The notes under the pieces: generated by a model
The model's input: the letters and a program-made list of their open reading frames with translations, nothing else
Databases searched by the model: none
What the model was told of the DNA's origin: nothing
Part shown: piece after piece, positions 16,389 through 24,860 of the stretch
Numbering within the stretch: the first letter of the stretch is position 1
Layout: every line of letters begins with the position of its first letter
Origin: Pyruvatibacter mobilis
GTDB taxonomy: Bacteria; Pseudomonadota; Alphaproteobacteria; CGMCC-115125
Direction of reading: 5' to 3'
Assembly (NCBI RefSeq): GCF_012848855.1
Contig: NZ_CP051630.1
Span: 847,501-911,500 of the forward strand
DNA: 64,000 nt
Program-made: the position numbers and the translations under genes

Positions 16389-17147
16389 CTAGAACGGCAT
16401 CAGGATGTCGAAGACCTGCTGGCCGTAGCGCGGCTGCTGGACGTCGGTGATCTGGCCGCGGCCGCCATAGGAGATGCGGGCTTCGGCGATCTGGGTGTGC
16501 TTGATGGTGTTCTGGTTGGAGATGTCTTCCGGACGGATGACACCGGCGACGAGAAGCTCGCGCACTTCGAAGTTCACACGCACTTCCTGCTTGCCCTGGA
16601 TGACGAGGTTTCCGTTGGGCAGGATCTGGGTGACGATGGCGGCCACGGTGAGGTTGACCTTTTCCTCGCGGTCCACGGTGCCGGCGCCACGGCTGCGGCT
16701 CGTGGAGTCGAGGCCAACGAGATCGGTGTTGCTGACTTCGTCCGGCAGCAGACGATCCAGGTTCTGGGCGTAGCCGAACAGGTTGTCGAGGCCGGCGTCT
16801 TCGGAATTGGAGCGGGTGCGCTCGGTGGTGTTGTCGATCTCGGCCTTGTCGGTGATCTCGATCTGCACCGTGAGGATGTCGCCGACGGTGGCGGCACGCT
16901 GATCCTTGAAGAAGCCGCGGGCGCCTGAACGCCACAGGGAATTTGGCTTGTAGCTGACTGTTTCCGGCTGCGGCATGGGCAGGGAGACGGTCTGCACCTC
17001 GTTGCGCATGGCGGGGTTTTCAATCGGCGTCAGGTCCGGGGCCTTGCCCACATTCTTGAGGCGGTCGGCAGCGCTGCAGGCGGCGAGCGACAGGGCGAGG
17101 GCGCCGAGGGCTGCCAGGCGGAGCGTGCGGGAAGCTTGGATCGTCAT
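16389..17147 (-). CDS. flgH: Flagellar L-ring lipoprotein FlgH
   Basis: 252 residues. FlgH forms the outer-membrane L-ring. The N-terminus MTIQASRTLRLAALGALALS leads to the lipobox LAAC, so a lipoprotein is expected. Family motifs are NSLWRSGARGFFKDQRAATV, GDILTVQIEI, and VRELLVAGVIRPEDISNQNT near the end. The start at 17147 has AAGGAA about 8 bases upstream; an upstream in-frame start lacks the lipoprotein signal at its N-terminus. It is the last gene of flgF-flgG-flgA-flgH. Confidence 0.95.
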   Translation of the reverse strand: MTIQASRTLRLAALGALALSLAACSAADRLKNVGKAPDLTPIENPAMRNEVQTVSLPMPQPETVSYKPNSLWRSGARGFFKDQRAATVGDILTVQIEITDKAEIDNTTERTRSNSEDAGLDNLFGYAQNLDRLLPDEVSNTDLVGLDSTSRSRGAGTVDREEKVNLTVAAIVTQILPNGNLVIQGKQEVRVNFEVRELLVAGVIRPEDISNQNTIKHTQIAEARISYGGRGQITDVQQPRYGQQVFDILMPF

Positions 17148-17223
17148 GGGATGTTCCTTCAGGCTGGAACCGGCTTTCGGGCTGGCCGGTGACGATTGGG
17201 GCGGATGATCGGGTGAATCGGGA

Positions 17224-18207
17224 TCAGTTGAGGGTGTGGGCGAGCTGCATGGGCAAGTCGCTTTCCACGACCACGCGGTCCGGTGCCACGATACGGGCAT
17301 GAATGGTGCGGCGGGAGCGGGTGTTCAGCACCCGGATGAGGCCGCCCATGGGGCCGTCCTCGAGGGCGCGGCCGGTGGCGGTGAGGATCATGCCCGGCAT
17401 CTCGAAGGTGATGGAGACGCGACTGTCCTTGGAGACGGCGACGGGCAGGCGCAGGTCAGCGACGCGGACGGGCTGTCCGGCGCGCAGGGCGGTGCGCGAG
17501 CTCATGCCGATGATTTCGTCCACCGTGAGGGCTGTGCCCGGGGCGATGCGGGCGGCATCCATTTCTACCATGGACACCATGCCTTCGGTGATGGTCTCGC
17601 CGCGGCCGATGGCGGTGACCGGCATGGGCACTTCGCGGATCTGCCGGGCGCGGCCGGTGAGGGTCAGGGTGCGGGCCTTGCGGGCCGGGGTGGTGACGCG
17701 GGCAGTAAACAGGCCGGTGCGGGCATCATATTCGAGGCCTGCGACAACGGCTTCCGGCGTGGTGCCGCGGGCGACATGCAGGGCGCGGGGCGTCTTGTCG
17801 AAGCTGACGGCGTAGCGGACATCTGCCGGGGCGGCGGTTGCCTGGCTGCGCATGATGGCGTCGGCCACAGCATCGCGCTGCATGTCGGCGGGCACTTCCA
17901 AGCCGTCGCGCTGGACGATGAGATGGGTGTAGCGCTCGTGGTTCGGCCACAGGAGACCGGCGGCGCGGGCGGCATTGACGACGTGGCCGGCTGCGATGGC
18001 GGCACGTTCGCCGGGGGCAGGGGCGCGGGAGACGGGCCTGTCTGCCGTGTCGCCCGCATTGAGGAACAGGTCGCCCAGGGTCACCGTGTCGCCGGTAACA
18101 ACGGCGCGGGTGCGCAGCACGGCTTCTTCCGCGGCGGCGGCAAGCGCCGGTGCCAGGGTGGCGGCGGCGATGACGAGGGCTGCGATCAGGGACTTGAAGG
18201 AGGTCAT
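17224..18207 (-). CDS. flgA: P-ring assembly chaperone FlgA
   Basis: 327 residues. FlgA is a periplasmic chaperone for FlgI. A signal peptide (residues 1-26, MTSFKSLIAALVIAAATLAP) precedes the mature protein. The C-terminal SAF/FlgA domain shows VPMPVTAIGRGETITEGMVS, SSRTALRAGQPVRVADL, and VSITFEMPGMILTATGRALE. It lies 12 bp after flgG and 76 bp before flgH in one transcription unit. It is longer than the enterobacterial protein (about 219 residues) because of extra N-terminal sequence, as is common in alphaproteobacteria. Confidence 0.92.
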   Translation of the reverse strand: MTSFKSLIAALVIAAATLAPALAAAAEEAVLRTRAVVTGDTVTLGDLFLNAGDTADRPVSRAPAPGERAAIAAGHVVNAARAAGLLWPNHERYTHLIVQRDGLEVPADMQRDAVADAIMRSQATAAPADVRYAVSFDKTPRALHVARGTTPEAVVAGLEYDARTGLFTARVTTPARKARTLTLTGRARQIREVPMPVTAIGRGETITEGMVSMVEMDAARIAPGTALTVDEIIGMSSRTALRAGQPVRVADLRLPVAVSKDSRVSITFEMPGMILTATGRALEDGPMGGLIRVLNTRSRRTIHARIVAPDRVVVESDLPMQLAHTLN

Positions 18208-18219
18208 GATACGGGCCCG

Positions 18220-19005
18220 TTAGCGGAGGTTGGAGGCGACGGAGAGCATTTCATCCGTCGAGGTGATGACCTTGGCGTTCATCTCATAGGCGCGCTGGGC
18301 GCTGATGAGATTGGTGATCTCGCCAACCGAATCCACGTTGGAGGTCTCGAGATAGCCCTGCAGCAGGGTGCCGTAGCCGACGGAGCCGGGGGTGGCGGCC
18401 ACGGGGGCGCCGGAGGCGGGCGTTTCGAGATAAAGGCTGCTGCCGCGGGCTTCGAGGCCGGCCTTGTTGAAGAAGCGCACGATCTCAAGCTGGCCCAGCA
18501 CGGTGGGGTCGGTCTGCCCATCGAGGAAGGCCTCGATCTGGCCCTGGGTGTTGATGCTCACATCGCGCACATCCTGCGGCACGGTGATGGCCGGGGAGAG
18601 CGGGTAGCCGTCGGTGGTGACGATCTGGCCCGTCGCATCGAGCTGGAAGGCACCGGCGCGGGTATAGGCATCTTCGCCGGTGGGCAGGGTGACGCGGAAA
18701 TAGCCTTCGCCCTGGATCGCCAGGTCATAGGTATTGTCCGTGGGCGTCAGGTTGCCCTGGCTGGAAATGCGGTAGACGGAGCCCGCCTTGACGCCGACGC
18801 CGATCTGAACGCCGGTGGGCACGATGGTGCCGGCATCGGACGAGGTGGAGCCGACGCGGCGGATGTTCTGATAGATCAGATCCTGGAACTCGGCCCGCTG
18901 ACGCTTGTAGGCCGTGGTGTTCATGTTGGCGATGTTGTTCGAGATGACCTCGACATTGAGCTGCTGGGCCAACATGCCGGTGGCTGCGATGCTGAGTGAC
19001 TTCAT
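18220..19005 (-). CDS. flgG: Flagellar distal rod protein FlgG
   Basis: 261 residues, the typical FlgG length. MKSLSIAATGMLAQQLNVEV then ISNNIANMNTTAYKRQRAEF is the FlgG N-terminus. The C-terminus (LETSNVDSVGEITNLISAQR, then YEMNAKVITSTDEML) is equally diagnostic. AGGAGA lies about 8 bases before the ATG. It is the second gene of the flgF operon. Confidence 0.97.
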   Translation of the reverse strand: MKSLSIAATGMLAQQLNVEVISNNIANMNTTAYKRQRAEFQDLIYQNIRRVGSTSSDAGTIVPTGVQIGVGVKAGSVYRISSQGNLTPTDNTYDLAIQGEGYFRVTLPTGEDAYTRAGAFQLDATGQIVTTDGYPLSPAITVPQDVRDVSINTQGQIEAFLDGQTDPTVLGQLEIVRFFNKAGLEARGSSLYLETPASGAPVAATPGSVGYGTLLQGYLETSNVDSVGEITNLISAQRAYEMNAKVITSTDEMLSVASNLR

Positions 19006-19066
19006 TTCGTCGTCTCCTCTTTCAGGGGCCGGGAAACCCCGTCATGGGAATTGGGTGGCGCGGTTG

Positions 19067-19813
19067 CTAGTTGGGTTCGCGCCCGAGCTGGCGGATGGCG
19101 GACTGCTGAAGGTCGCCCATGTCGTTGATCGTCTTCTGGGTGGAGGTGTAGGCGCGCATGACCTCGATCATGCGGGTCATCTCCACCACCGGCTTGACGT
19201 TGGAGCTCTCGATGAAGCCCTGCATGACCGTGGCGTTTTCCACGGGCACGGCGTCCTGCTCGGTTTCCAGGTAGTTGTCGCCGGTCTTCTTCATGGCGCC
19301 GGGGTTCTCGACATTCACCACGCCGAGACGGCCGATGGTGTTGCCGCCAGCGGAGATGGTGCCGTCGCGGGCGATCTCGACGGCGCCGTCATCCGGATTG
19401 ATGGTGATGGGTGCACCGGCATTGGACAGCACCGGGTCGCCCATGGGCGTGACCAGCTGGTTGGTGTTGTCGACGGTGAAGTGACCGGCACGGGTGTAGC
19501 GCACGCCGTTGGCGGTCTCGACGGAGAAGAAGCCGTCGCCGGTGATCGCCACATCGAAGGGGTTGCCCGTATGGGTGATGTTGCCTTCGGCGAGATCGCG
19601 GTGCGTGCCGGTATCCAGCACGAAGGACAGGGCCGCCGCCTTGCCGTAGCCGCGGTCTTCCGCCTCGGCTTCCGGCATCAGGAATTCGTTGAACACCGGG
19701 GATTCCGCCTTGTAGGCGGTGGTGTTGGCGTTGGCGATGTTGTTGGCCACGATATCCATCGCGCGGCGCAACGTCATCTGACGCGACAGGGCAATCGAAA
19801 CTGCTTGTTCCAT
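19067..19813 (-). CDS. flgF: Flagellar proximal rod protein FlgF
   Basis: 248 residues. It begins MEQAVSIALSRQMTLRRAMD, then IVANNIANANTTAYKAES, the FlgF signature; the C-terminus has SNVKPVVEMTRMIEVMRAYT. Of several in-frame starts, the ATG at 19813 is best: GAGGT lies 6-7 bases upstream and the N-terminus then matches other FlgF proteins. It heads flgF-flgG-flgA-flgH from a sigma-54 promoter about 115 bp upstream. Confidence 0.95.
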   Translation of the reverse strand: MEQAVSIALSRQMTLRRAMDIVANNIANANTTAYKAESPVFNEFLMPEAEAEDRGYGKAAALSFVLDTGTHRDLAEGNITHTGNPFDVAITGDGFFSVETANGVRYTRAGHFTVDNTNQLVTPMGDPVLSNAGAPITINPDDGAVEIARDGTISAGGNTIGRLGVVNVENPGAMKKTGDNYLETEQDAVPVENATVMQGFIESSNVKPVVEMTRMIEVMRAYTSTQKTINDMGDLQQSAIRQLGREPN

Positions 19814-19926
19814 AACGGACCTCAGGCTGGTCATGTTTTCCACAGGGCGATCGGGAAAAAGCTCTGTGGACGGAAAGTCATTTTGGTCGTGTGGCGGCGT
19901 CGGGACCGCTGCCACGCCCCCTGAAG

Positions 19927-19942
19927 TGCATCGGGCGTGCCA
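19927..19942 (-). promoter_or_regulatory. sigma-54 promoter of flgF-flgG-flgA-flgH
   Basis: On the minus strand TGGCAC-N5-ATGCA has a perfect -24 element and GG-N10-GC spacing. The predicted transcript start is about 100 bases before flgF. In the leader, TCCACAG (19839) and CTGTGGA (19864) form a 7-bp inverted pair. The 19814-20313 gap holds no gene. Toward fliL only a weak half-match to a CtrA box (TTAAC at 20079-20083) is seen. Confidence 0.75.
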
Positions 19943-20313
19943 AGTGAAAAACGGCTGAACACTGCGGAAAACACGGGTGTGGGCCACGGCGGCGGCTAGG
20001 CAAGAGGTCGCGTTTTGCCCGGCACCCGGCATTTTTTGCCGGTTTTTTGCCTGACCTGCGGGTTTGTAAAACGCTTCGTTAACCGCGTCGGACGCACACT
20101 CGCCCGCATGATCCTTGGGGGGCTTGGTTCGCGCGGCATCCGCGCGCTGATGGCCGGCCGCCCTGAAGGCTCACCAGACTGGCCACAGGCAGAATGCGTA
20201 TGTGGCGGACAATTCAAGCGCAGGGTGCCAAGGACGGCCGGTCTGCATTGGGGATGGTTCGCATCACCGGGCTTCAGTGACGAAGCGGGTGACACATATG
20301 CAGGGTTCTCACG

Positions 20314-20850
20314 ATGAGTGACGAAACGGCCGCAGAAGACATCGAAGACATCGACGGCGACGGTGAAGAAGAGGGCGGCAAGAAGAAGCTCTCCGGCAAG
20401 ACGCTTGTGCTGTTCATCGTGCTGCCGCTGCTTCTGGTGGTGGGCGGCGTCGGTGGTGCCTTCATGATGGGGGTGTTCGGCGGCGGTGAGGAAGAGGAAC
20501 AGGCCGAAATGGGCGCGGACGGCAAGAAGGTCGTCGATCCGTCCAAGGTGGTGTTCTACGAGCTGCCGGAACTCATCATCAATCTGCGCTCCAAGGAGGA
20601 GCGGGCTTCCTTCGTGAAATTCCGCGTGACGCTGGAGCTGCATGACGCAACGGCGCTGCCGAAGATCGAGCCGCTGATGCCGCGCATCATGGACAATTTC
20701 CAGGTCTATCTGCGCGAGCTGCGGCCCTCAGACCTTGACGGCTCGGCGGGGCTCTTCCGGCTCAAGGAAGAGATCCTGCGCCGCATCAACATGGATGTGC
20801 GCCCCTATGAGGTGGCCGACGTCCTGTTTACCGAAATGATCATCCAGTAG
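20314..20850 (+). CDS. fliL: Flagellar basal body-associated protein FliL
   Basis: 178 residues. FliL is an inner-membrane protein that surrounds and supports the stator. A 25-residue acidic cytoplasmic tail precedes one TM helix (about 31-53, LVLFIVLPLLLVVGGVGGAF). The periplasmic domain has YELPELIINLRSKEERASFV, KFRVTLEL, and a C-terminus ending VADVLFTEMIIQ. It heads fliL-fliM-pflI-motE and is divergent from flgF. Confidence 0.94.
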   Translation: MSDETAAEDIEDIDGDGEEEGGKKKLSGKTLVLFIVLPLLLVVGGVGGAFMMGVFGGGEEEEQAEMGADGKKVVDPSKVVFYELPELIINLRSKEERASFVKFRVTLELHDATALPKIEPLMPRIMDNFQVYLRELRPSDLDGSAGLFRLKEEILRRINMDVRPYEVADVLFTEMIIQ

Positions 20851-20898
20851 CGGCTTTCCGCTTCCCGACGGACCCCGCATACGGACAGGCAAGAATTC

Positions 20899-22107
20899 AT
20901 GGCTCCCGAAGACGACGATCTCGACCAGGACGAAATGGCTGCAGCCTGGGAGGCTGAGGCTGCCGGTGACGGCGGCGACGATGGCGCTGATGGTGGCGCT
21001 GAAGGTGGCGATGGTGATGACGGCGATGCCGACGCCATGGCTGCTGACTGGGAGGCCAGCCTTTCGGAAGACGAGGAAGAGGAAGCCATGCCGGGCATGT
21101 CCGGCGCGGCGGAACGTGTTCTCAACCAGGATGAAATCGACAGCCTGCTCGGCTTCGAGATGGATGATGACGCGGGCGGGGACAAGACCGGCATCCGCGC
21201 GATCATCAACTCGGCGCTTGTGTCCTATGAGCGCCTGCCGATGCTGGAAATCGTGTTCGACAGGCTGGTGCGCCTGATGACCACAAGCTTGCGCAACTTC
21301 ACTTCCGACAATGTGGAAGTGAGCCTCGACAACATCACGTCGATCCGTTTCGGCGATTATCTGAATTCCATTCCGCTGCCGGCCATCCTGGCGGTGTTCC
21401 GGGCGCGGGAATGGGACAATTTCGGCCTGTTCACGGTCGATTCCAACCTGATCTATTCAATCGTGGACGTGCTGCTGGGCGGCCGCCGCGGCACGGCTGC
21501 GATGCGCATCGAGGGCCGTCCGTACACGACCATCGAGCTCAATCTCGTACAACGCATGGTGGAAGTGGTGCTGCAGGACGCCTGCGCGGCATTTGAACCG
21601 CTGTCGCCGGTGAATTTCGAGCTGGACAGGCTGGAAACAAATCCGCGCTTTGCGGCGATCGCGCGTCCCGCCAATGCGGCGATCCTGGTGAAGCTGCGCA
21701 TCGACATGGAAGACCGCGGCGGGCGCATCGAGCTGATGCTGCCTTATGCGACGCTCGAACCCATTCGTGAGCTGCTGCTGCAGATGTTCATGGGTGAGAA
21801 GTTCGGCCGTGACTCGATCTGGGAAGGCCATCTGGCGACCGAATTGTGGTCCACGGAAGTGGAGCTGGACGCGCTGCTGGACGAGCAGGTGATGTCGCTG
21901 CGCGACGTGATGAAATTCGAGGTCGGCCAGACGCTGATGCTCAACTGTACCGGCAACAGCACGGTGCAGCTGCGCTCCGGCGGGGTGCCGATCACCACCG
22001 GGCGCATGGGCCGGGTGGGTAATTACATGGGCGTGCTTGTGGACAAGCCCCTGAAGCAGACCGCCAGCCGGGTGGAAGCGATGGGCCTGCGCGGGGACAG
22101 GGACTGA
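20899..22107 (+). CDS. fliM: Flagellar motor switch protein FliM with acidic N-terminal extension
   Basis: 402 residues. FliM is the C-ring switch protein and CheY-P target. The usual N-terminal CheY-binding motif (LNQDEIDSLLG) starts at about residue 75, not residue 1. It is preceded by a Gly/Asp/Glu-rich extension with two similar motifs, MAAAWEA (13-19) and MAADWEA (47-53). The core shows FGDYLNSIPLPAILAVFRAR and the C-terminal SpoA domain (VGQTLMLNCTGNSTVQLRSG). The stop overlaps the next start (ATGA-type junction). Early in-frame alternatives would remove the extension, but codon use is continuous and no internal ribosome site stands out. Confidence 0.93.
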   Translation: MAPEDDDLDQDEMAAAWEAEAAGDGGDDGADGGAEGGDGDDGDADAMAADWEASLSEDEEEEAMPGMSGAAERVLNQDEIDSLLGFEMDDDAGGDKTGIRAIINSALVSYERLPMLEIVFDRLVRLMTTSLRNFTSDNVEVSLDNITSIRFGDYLNSIPLPAILAVFRAREWDNFGLFTVDSNLIYSIVDVLLGGRRGTAAMRIEGRPYTTIELNLVQRMVEVVLQDACAAFEPLSPVNFELDRLETNPRFAAIARPANAAILVKLRIDMEDRGGRIELMLPYATLEPIRELLLQMFMGEKFGRDSIWEGHLATELWSTEVELDALLDEQVMSLRDVMKFEVGQTLMLNCTGNSTVQLRSGGVPITTGRMGRVGNYMGVLVDKPLKQTASRVEAMGLRGDRD

Positions 22108-22565
22108 TGAGCGCTTTTTCGATCAGCATGATGGTTGAACTGGTGGTGGGTGTGCTGCTTGTGGCCACCATCGCCTATTGCTTCGTTCTCGACCGGCGCC
22201 TGAAGGCGCTGCGCGACGGGGAAGGGGAGCTGCGCAAGATCATCGTGGCGCTGGACAAGGCAACCACACGGGCGCAGGGCGCGGTGACGGACTTGCGGGT
22301 GAGCTGTGACGGGCTGACCCGGGACATGGACCGCGACCTGAAGAAAGCCCGCGCGCTGGCGGATGAGCTGGCGGTGATGGTGGAAGCTGGTGATCACATT
22401 GCCGAGCGGCTCGGCTCCGCATCGAATGCGGGCGCGCGCAAGGCAGCCTCGGATCTGCGCGGCGAGGATGGCCCGCGTGCCGACGAGACGACACGGGATG
22501 CGGGTGACGAAGACGACCCGCTGGCGGAAACGGGCCTTGCGGCTGCCCTGCGGCAGATGCGCTAG
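22107..22565 (+). CDS. PflI-like flagellar positioning protein (DUF6468)
   Basis: 152 residues. One TM helix near the N-terminus (about 8-30, MMVELVVGVLLVATIAYCFV) is followed by a cytoplasmic coiled coil (about 30-100) and an acidic tail. In Caulobacter, a protein of this shape next to fliM, PflI, places the flagellum at the pole. The match here rests on topology and on the position between fliM and the motE-like gene. It overlaps fliM by one base. Confidence 0.65.
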   Translation: MSAFSISMMVELVVGVLLVATIAYCFVLDRRLKALRDGEGELRKIIVALDKATTRAQGAVTDLRVSCDGLTRDMDRDLKKARALADELAVMVEAGDHIAERLGSASNAGARKAASDLRGEDGPRADETTRDAGDEDDPLAETGLAAALRQMR

Positions 22566-22586
22566 GCCAACGCGGAGTTCAAGGAC

Positions 22587-23318
22587 ATGAACAGCTATTC
22601 GCCCGACAAACTGCGCCTGCTGCCCGCCGTGATGGTGGGCGCGGCATTGCTGCTGACCCTCAAGGTGACCGCCGTGGTGACGGGTGCGTCGCCGGTGGTG
22701 AGCGAAGTGGCGGCGGCTTCCGAGCCCTCCGAAGAGGAGGCTGCGGGCGAAGACAGCGCCGCGGCGGAAGACGGGGCTGAAGGCGAAGAGAATGCACGCC
22801 CGCCGGTTGACCTGGCAGCGCGGCCGGAACCGGTGAAGGCGCAGAGCGCGGATGTGCTGGAAGCGCTGGCGGACCGCCGCAAATCGCTTGATGCCCGCGA
22901 GAACGACGTGGCCATGCGCGAAAAGCTGCTGGCGGCGGCGGAAGCGCGGATCGACGAGAAGATCGCCGAATTGAAGACCCTCAAGGGACAGATCGACACG
23001 GTGTTCAAGGCCGAAGAGACCGAGGGCGACGCCAAATATGACAGCCTGGTCAAGGTCTATGAGAACATGAAGCCGAAGGACGCCGCTGCGGTGTTCGAGC
23101 GGCTGGACATGGCCGTGCTGCTGGAACTGCTTGAGCGGATGAACGAGCGCAAGCTGGCCGCGATCATGGCGGCGATGGACCCGGAGCGGGCCCAGGCCGT
23201 GACTGTGGAGCTGGCGACGGCGAACGAGAATCGGATGACGGCCGTGCCGATGCCGGAGCGGCCGGCACCGCTGGGGCTGGACGAGCTTGAGCCGATCGTG
23301 CCGGGGAATGCCGGTTAA
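22587..23318 (+). CDS. motE: MotE-like flagellar protein (MgtE N-domain-like)
   Basis: 243 residues. A TM helix (about 12-32) is followed by an acidic Ala/Glu-rich linker, a coiled coil (about 85-140, RRKSLDARENDVAMREKLLA), and a C-terminal helical domain (SLVKVYENMKPKDAAAVFER, LLERMNERKLAAIMAAMDPE) like the MgtE N-domain. In Sinorhizobium, MotE is the chaperone for MotC. The 3' end is rich in Pro and charged residues. It lies 21 bp after the pflI-like gene and closes this operon; a CtrA box follows before the next operon. Confidence 0.78.
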   Translation: MNSYSPDKLRLLPAVMVGAALLLTLKVTAVVTGASPVVSEVAAASEPSEEEAAGEDSAAAEDGAEGEENARPPVDLAARPEPVKAQSADVLEALADRRKSLDARENDVAMREKLLAAAEARIDEKIAELKTLKGQIDTVFKAEETEGDAKYDSLVKVYENMKPKDAAAVFERLDMAVLLELLERMNERKLAAIMAAMDPERAQAVTVELATANENRMTAVPMPERPAPLGLDELEPIVPGNAG

Positions 23319-23360
23319 GCCCCTGTTTCTGCGGCTTATTGGCCTTTCCGGCGATAATCC

Positions 23361-23376
23361 TTAACGGCTGTTTAAC
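23361..23376 (+). promoter_or_regulatory. CtrA box ahead of the MotB-like operon
   Basis: TTAA-N7-TTAAC is a full match to the CtrA consensus including the trailing C. It lies in the 163-bp gap after motE, about 107 bp before the GTG start of the first MotB-like gene. It implies a separate, early-class promoter for this operon. Confidence 0.75.
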
Positions 23377-23481
23377 CGCTGTGACCGTAATCTCGCCCTT
23401 CATGTGCGGGGGCGCGTCGCTTTGGCGATTCGCGCGCCCGGAACCCGGATGAACCGGGCAGGTCGGGCAGGAGGCTCACCG

Positions 23482-24147
23482 GTGACGGCAGACGTGCGGA
23501 TGGAAGCACGGGGCAGGGAGCAATCCGCTGCGCAACAGGCGCAGGCGGCAACGCTTTATCTCGCCCTGTTTCTGGCACTGCTGGCCTTCTTCCTGTTTCT
23601 CAATTCGCTGACGAGCTTTGACCCGGCGCGCACGGTGAGCGTGCTCGACTCCGTCGAGGCGCATTTCGCCCACCAGCGCGAAAGCGTGACGGGACCGCAG
23701 GCGCTGACGCCGCATTTCGCCGGACCCGCGGGCATGCGCGTGGTGGCGGACACGGATTTCATCACAGCGGCGATTGATGCCTTCGCCCCGCTCGAGGCGG
23801 GTCGGGAAGATGTTCCGCTGACGGAGGGTGCTGCGTGGCACGGGGTGCGGCTGCCGGTGGAGGCGCTGTTTGTCGGTGCAACGGCGGCCCTGGCACCTGC
23901 GGCCCGTACGGCGCTGACCGATGTGGCAACGGCCATGCGGGCCGGTGAGGCGGAGGGCGGTGACGCGTTGCGCCGCGTCGAGATGGCCGTTGGCGGCGGT
24001 GACGAGCTGGCCCTGCGGCGCGCAGTGGCGCTGGCCGCGGCAGTGACGGATGTGGCCGGGCCTGAGGCCGTGGCGGTGCGGACGCTGCCCGGGCGGGACG
24101 TGGCCGAGTTTGTTTTTTACGCCGCAAGCATGGGGGAGGCGCGCTGA
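23482..24147 (+). CDS. MotB-like membrane protein lacking the ion-binding Asp
   Basis: 221 residues. One TM helix (about 23-43, TLYLALFLALLAFFLFLNSL) is followed by TSFDPAR, which matches the MotB segment after its TM. Aligned to the next gene product, the ion-binding Asp position is Ala28. The periplasmic part (about 90-215) keeps an OmpA-like rhythm (GVRLPVEALFVGATAALAP) but no peptidoglycan-contact motif I can recognise. The GTG at 23482 is chosen because a strong AGGAGG lies seven bases upstream; a longer reading starts at 23404. It overlaps the next gene by one base (TGATG). A direct role in torque is doubtful without the Asp. Confidence 0.7.
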   Translation: MTADVRMEARGREQSAAQQAQAATLYLALFLALLAFFLFLNSLTSFDPARTVSVLDSVEAHFAHQRESVTGPQALTPHFAGPAGMRVVADTDFITAAIDAFAPLEAGREDVPLTEGAAWHGVRLPVEALFVGATAALAPAARTALTDVATAMRAGEAEGGDALRRVEMAVGGGDELALRRAVALAAAVTDVAGPEAVAVRTLPGRDVAEFVFYAASMGEAR

Positions 24148-24860
24148 TGACTGATGCGGCGCTTGCCCTGGATGCTGTGCAGACGGATGCCGTTGAGGCT
24201 GCAGGTGATGCGGCTGCTGTAACCGCTGCAACCGCTGTGCCTGACAAGGGCGCGCGGCGTGCGGCTGGTGATATGCCGGTGGGCCTGCGCTTTGCGGGTG
24301 CGCCGCGCTGGATGGTGGTGTTTGCGGATCTGACGGCGCTGCTGATCGCTTTCTTCGTTCTGATCCTCTCCATGTCGTCCTTCGAGCCGGACGCGATTGC
24401 GCGGCTGACGGGGGTGCCGGTGCAGGCAAGCGGGGACGGCACGTCGCCGGACGACGCCTCCGGGCGGCCGCTGGTGCCGGTGACGGCTGCAGCGGAGGGC
24501 GCAGGTGCGCGCTATCTCGGCGGGCTCCTGGTGCAGCAGCTTTCAGCGCTTGAGCCGGATGCGGATGTGACGCTGCGGGTCGGTGACACGGGTGTGGTCG
24601 TGCTGGTGCCCGAGGACATGCTGACGGGCATGACCGGCTATGGCGATACGGGCGTTGTCCTGGAACGCGTGGCGCGGGCTGCTGCCGGGCGGGTGACGCT
24701 GCTGGCGTCCTCGGCGCTGGGGCAGGCGGACAGGCTGGAGGCTGCCATGGCGGCGCTGCCGCGGATCGGCGGCGGCACCGGTATTGGATTTGCGGGCTGG
24801 CTTGCGCCCGGCCAGGCAGCGATCGCGATTGCCGAGGAACCGGCGGGAGGGCGCTCATGA
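24147..24860 (+). CDS. MotB-like membrane protein with conserved Asp, no clear PG-binding domain
   Basis: 237 residues. A 55-residue Ala-rich cytoplasmic N-terminus precedes a MotB-type TM helix (WMVVFADLTALLIAFFVLIL, then SMSSFEP). Asp61 sits where MotB has its ion-binding aspartate. The periplasmic part (about 115-235) is short and degenerate relative to the OmpA-like domain. It is coupled on both sides: a 1-base overlap upstream and ATGA with the 1260-residue gene downstream. MotA is not in the window. It could be a true stator subunit that uses the TPR partner as its anchor, or an accessory protein. Confidence 0.72.
   Translation: MTDAALALDAVQTDAVEAAGDAAAVTAATAVPDKGARRAAGDMPVGLRFAGAPRWMVVFADLTALLIAFFVLILSMSSFEPDAIARLTGVPVQASGDGTSPDDASGRPLVPVTAAAEGAGARYLGGLLVQQLSALEPDADVTLRVGDTGVVVLVPEDMLTGMTGYGDTGVVLERVARAAAGRVTLLASSALGQADRLEAAMAALPRIGGGTGIGFAGWLAPGQAAIAIAEEPAGGRS

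Noticed and set aside
19837-19872. Two DnaA-box-like motifs (TTTTCCACA and a reverse TGTGGA) before flgF
   Set aside because: Both are imperfect, only two occur, and no AT-rich unwinding region or replication gene is near; they lie in the flgF leader.
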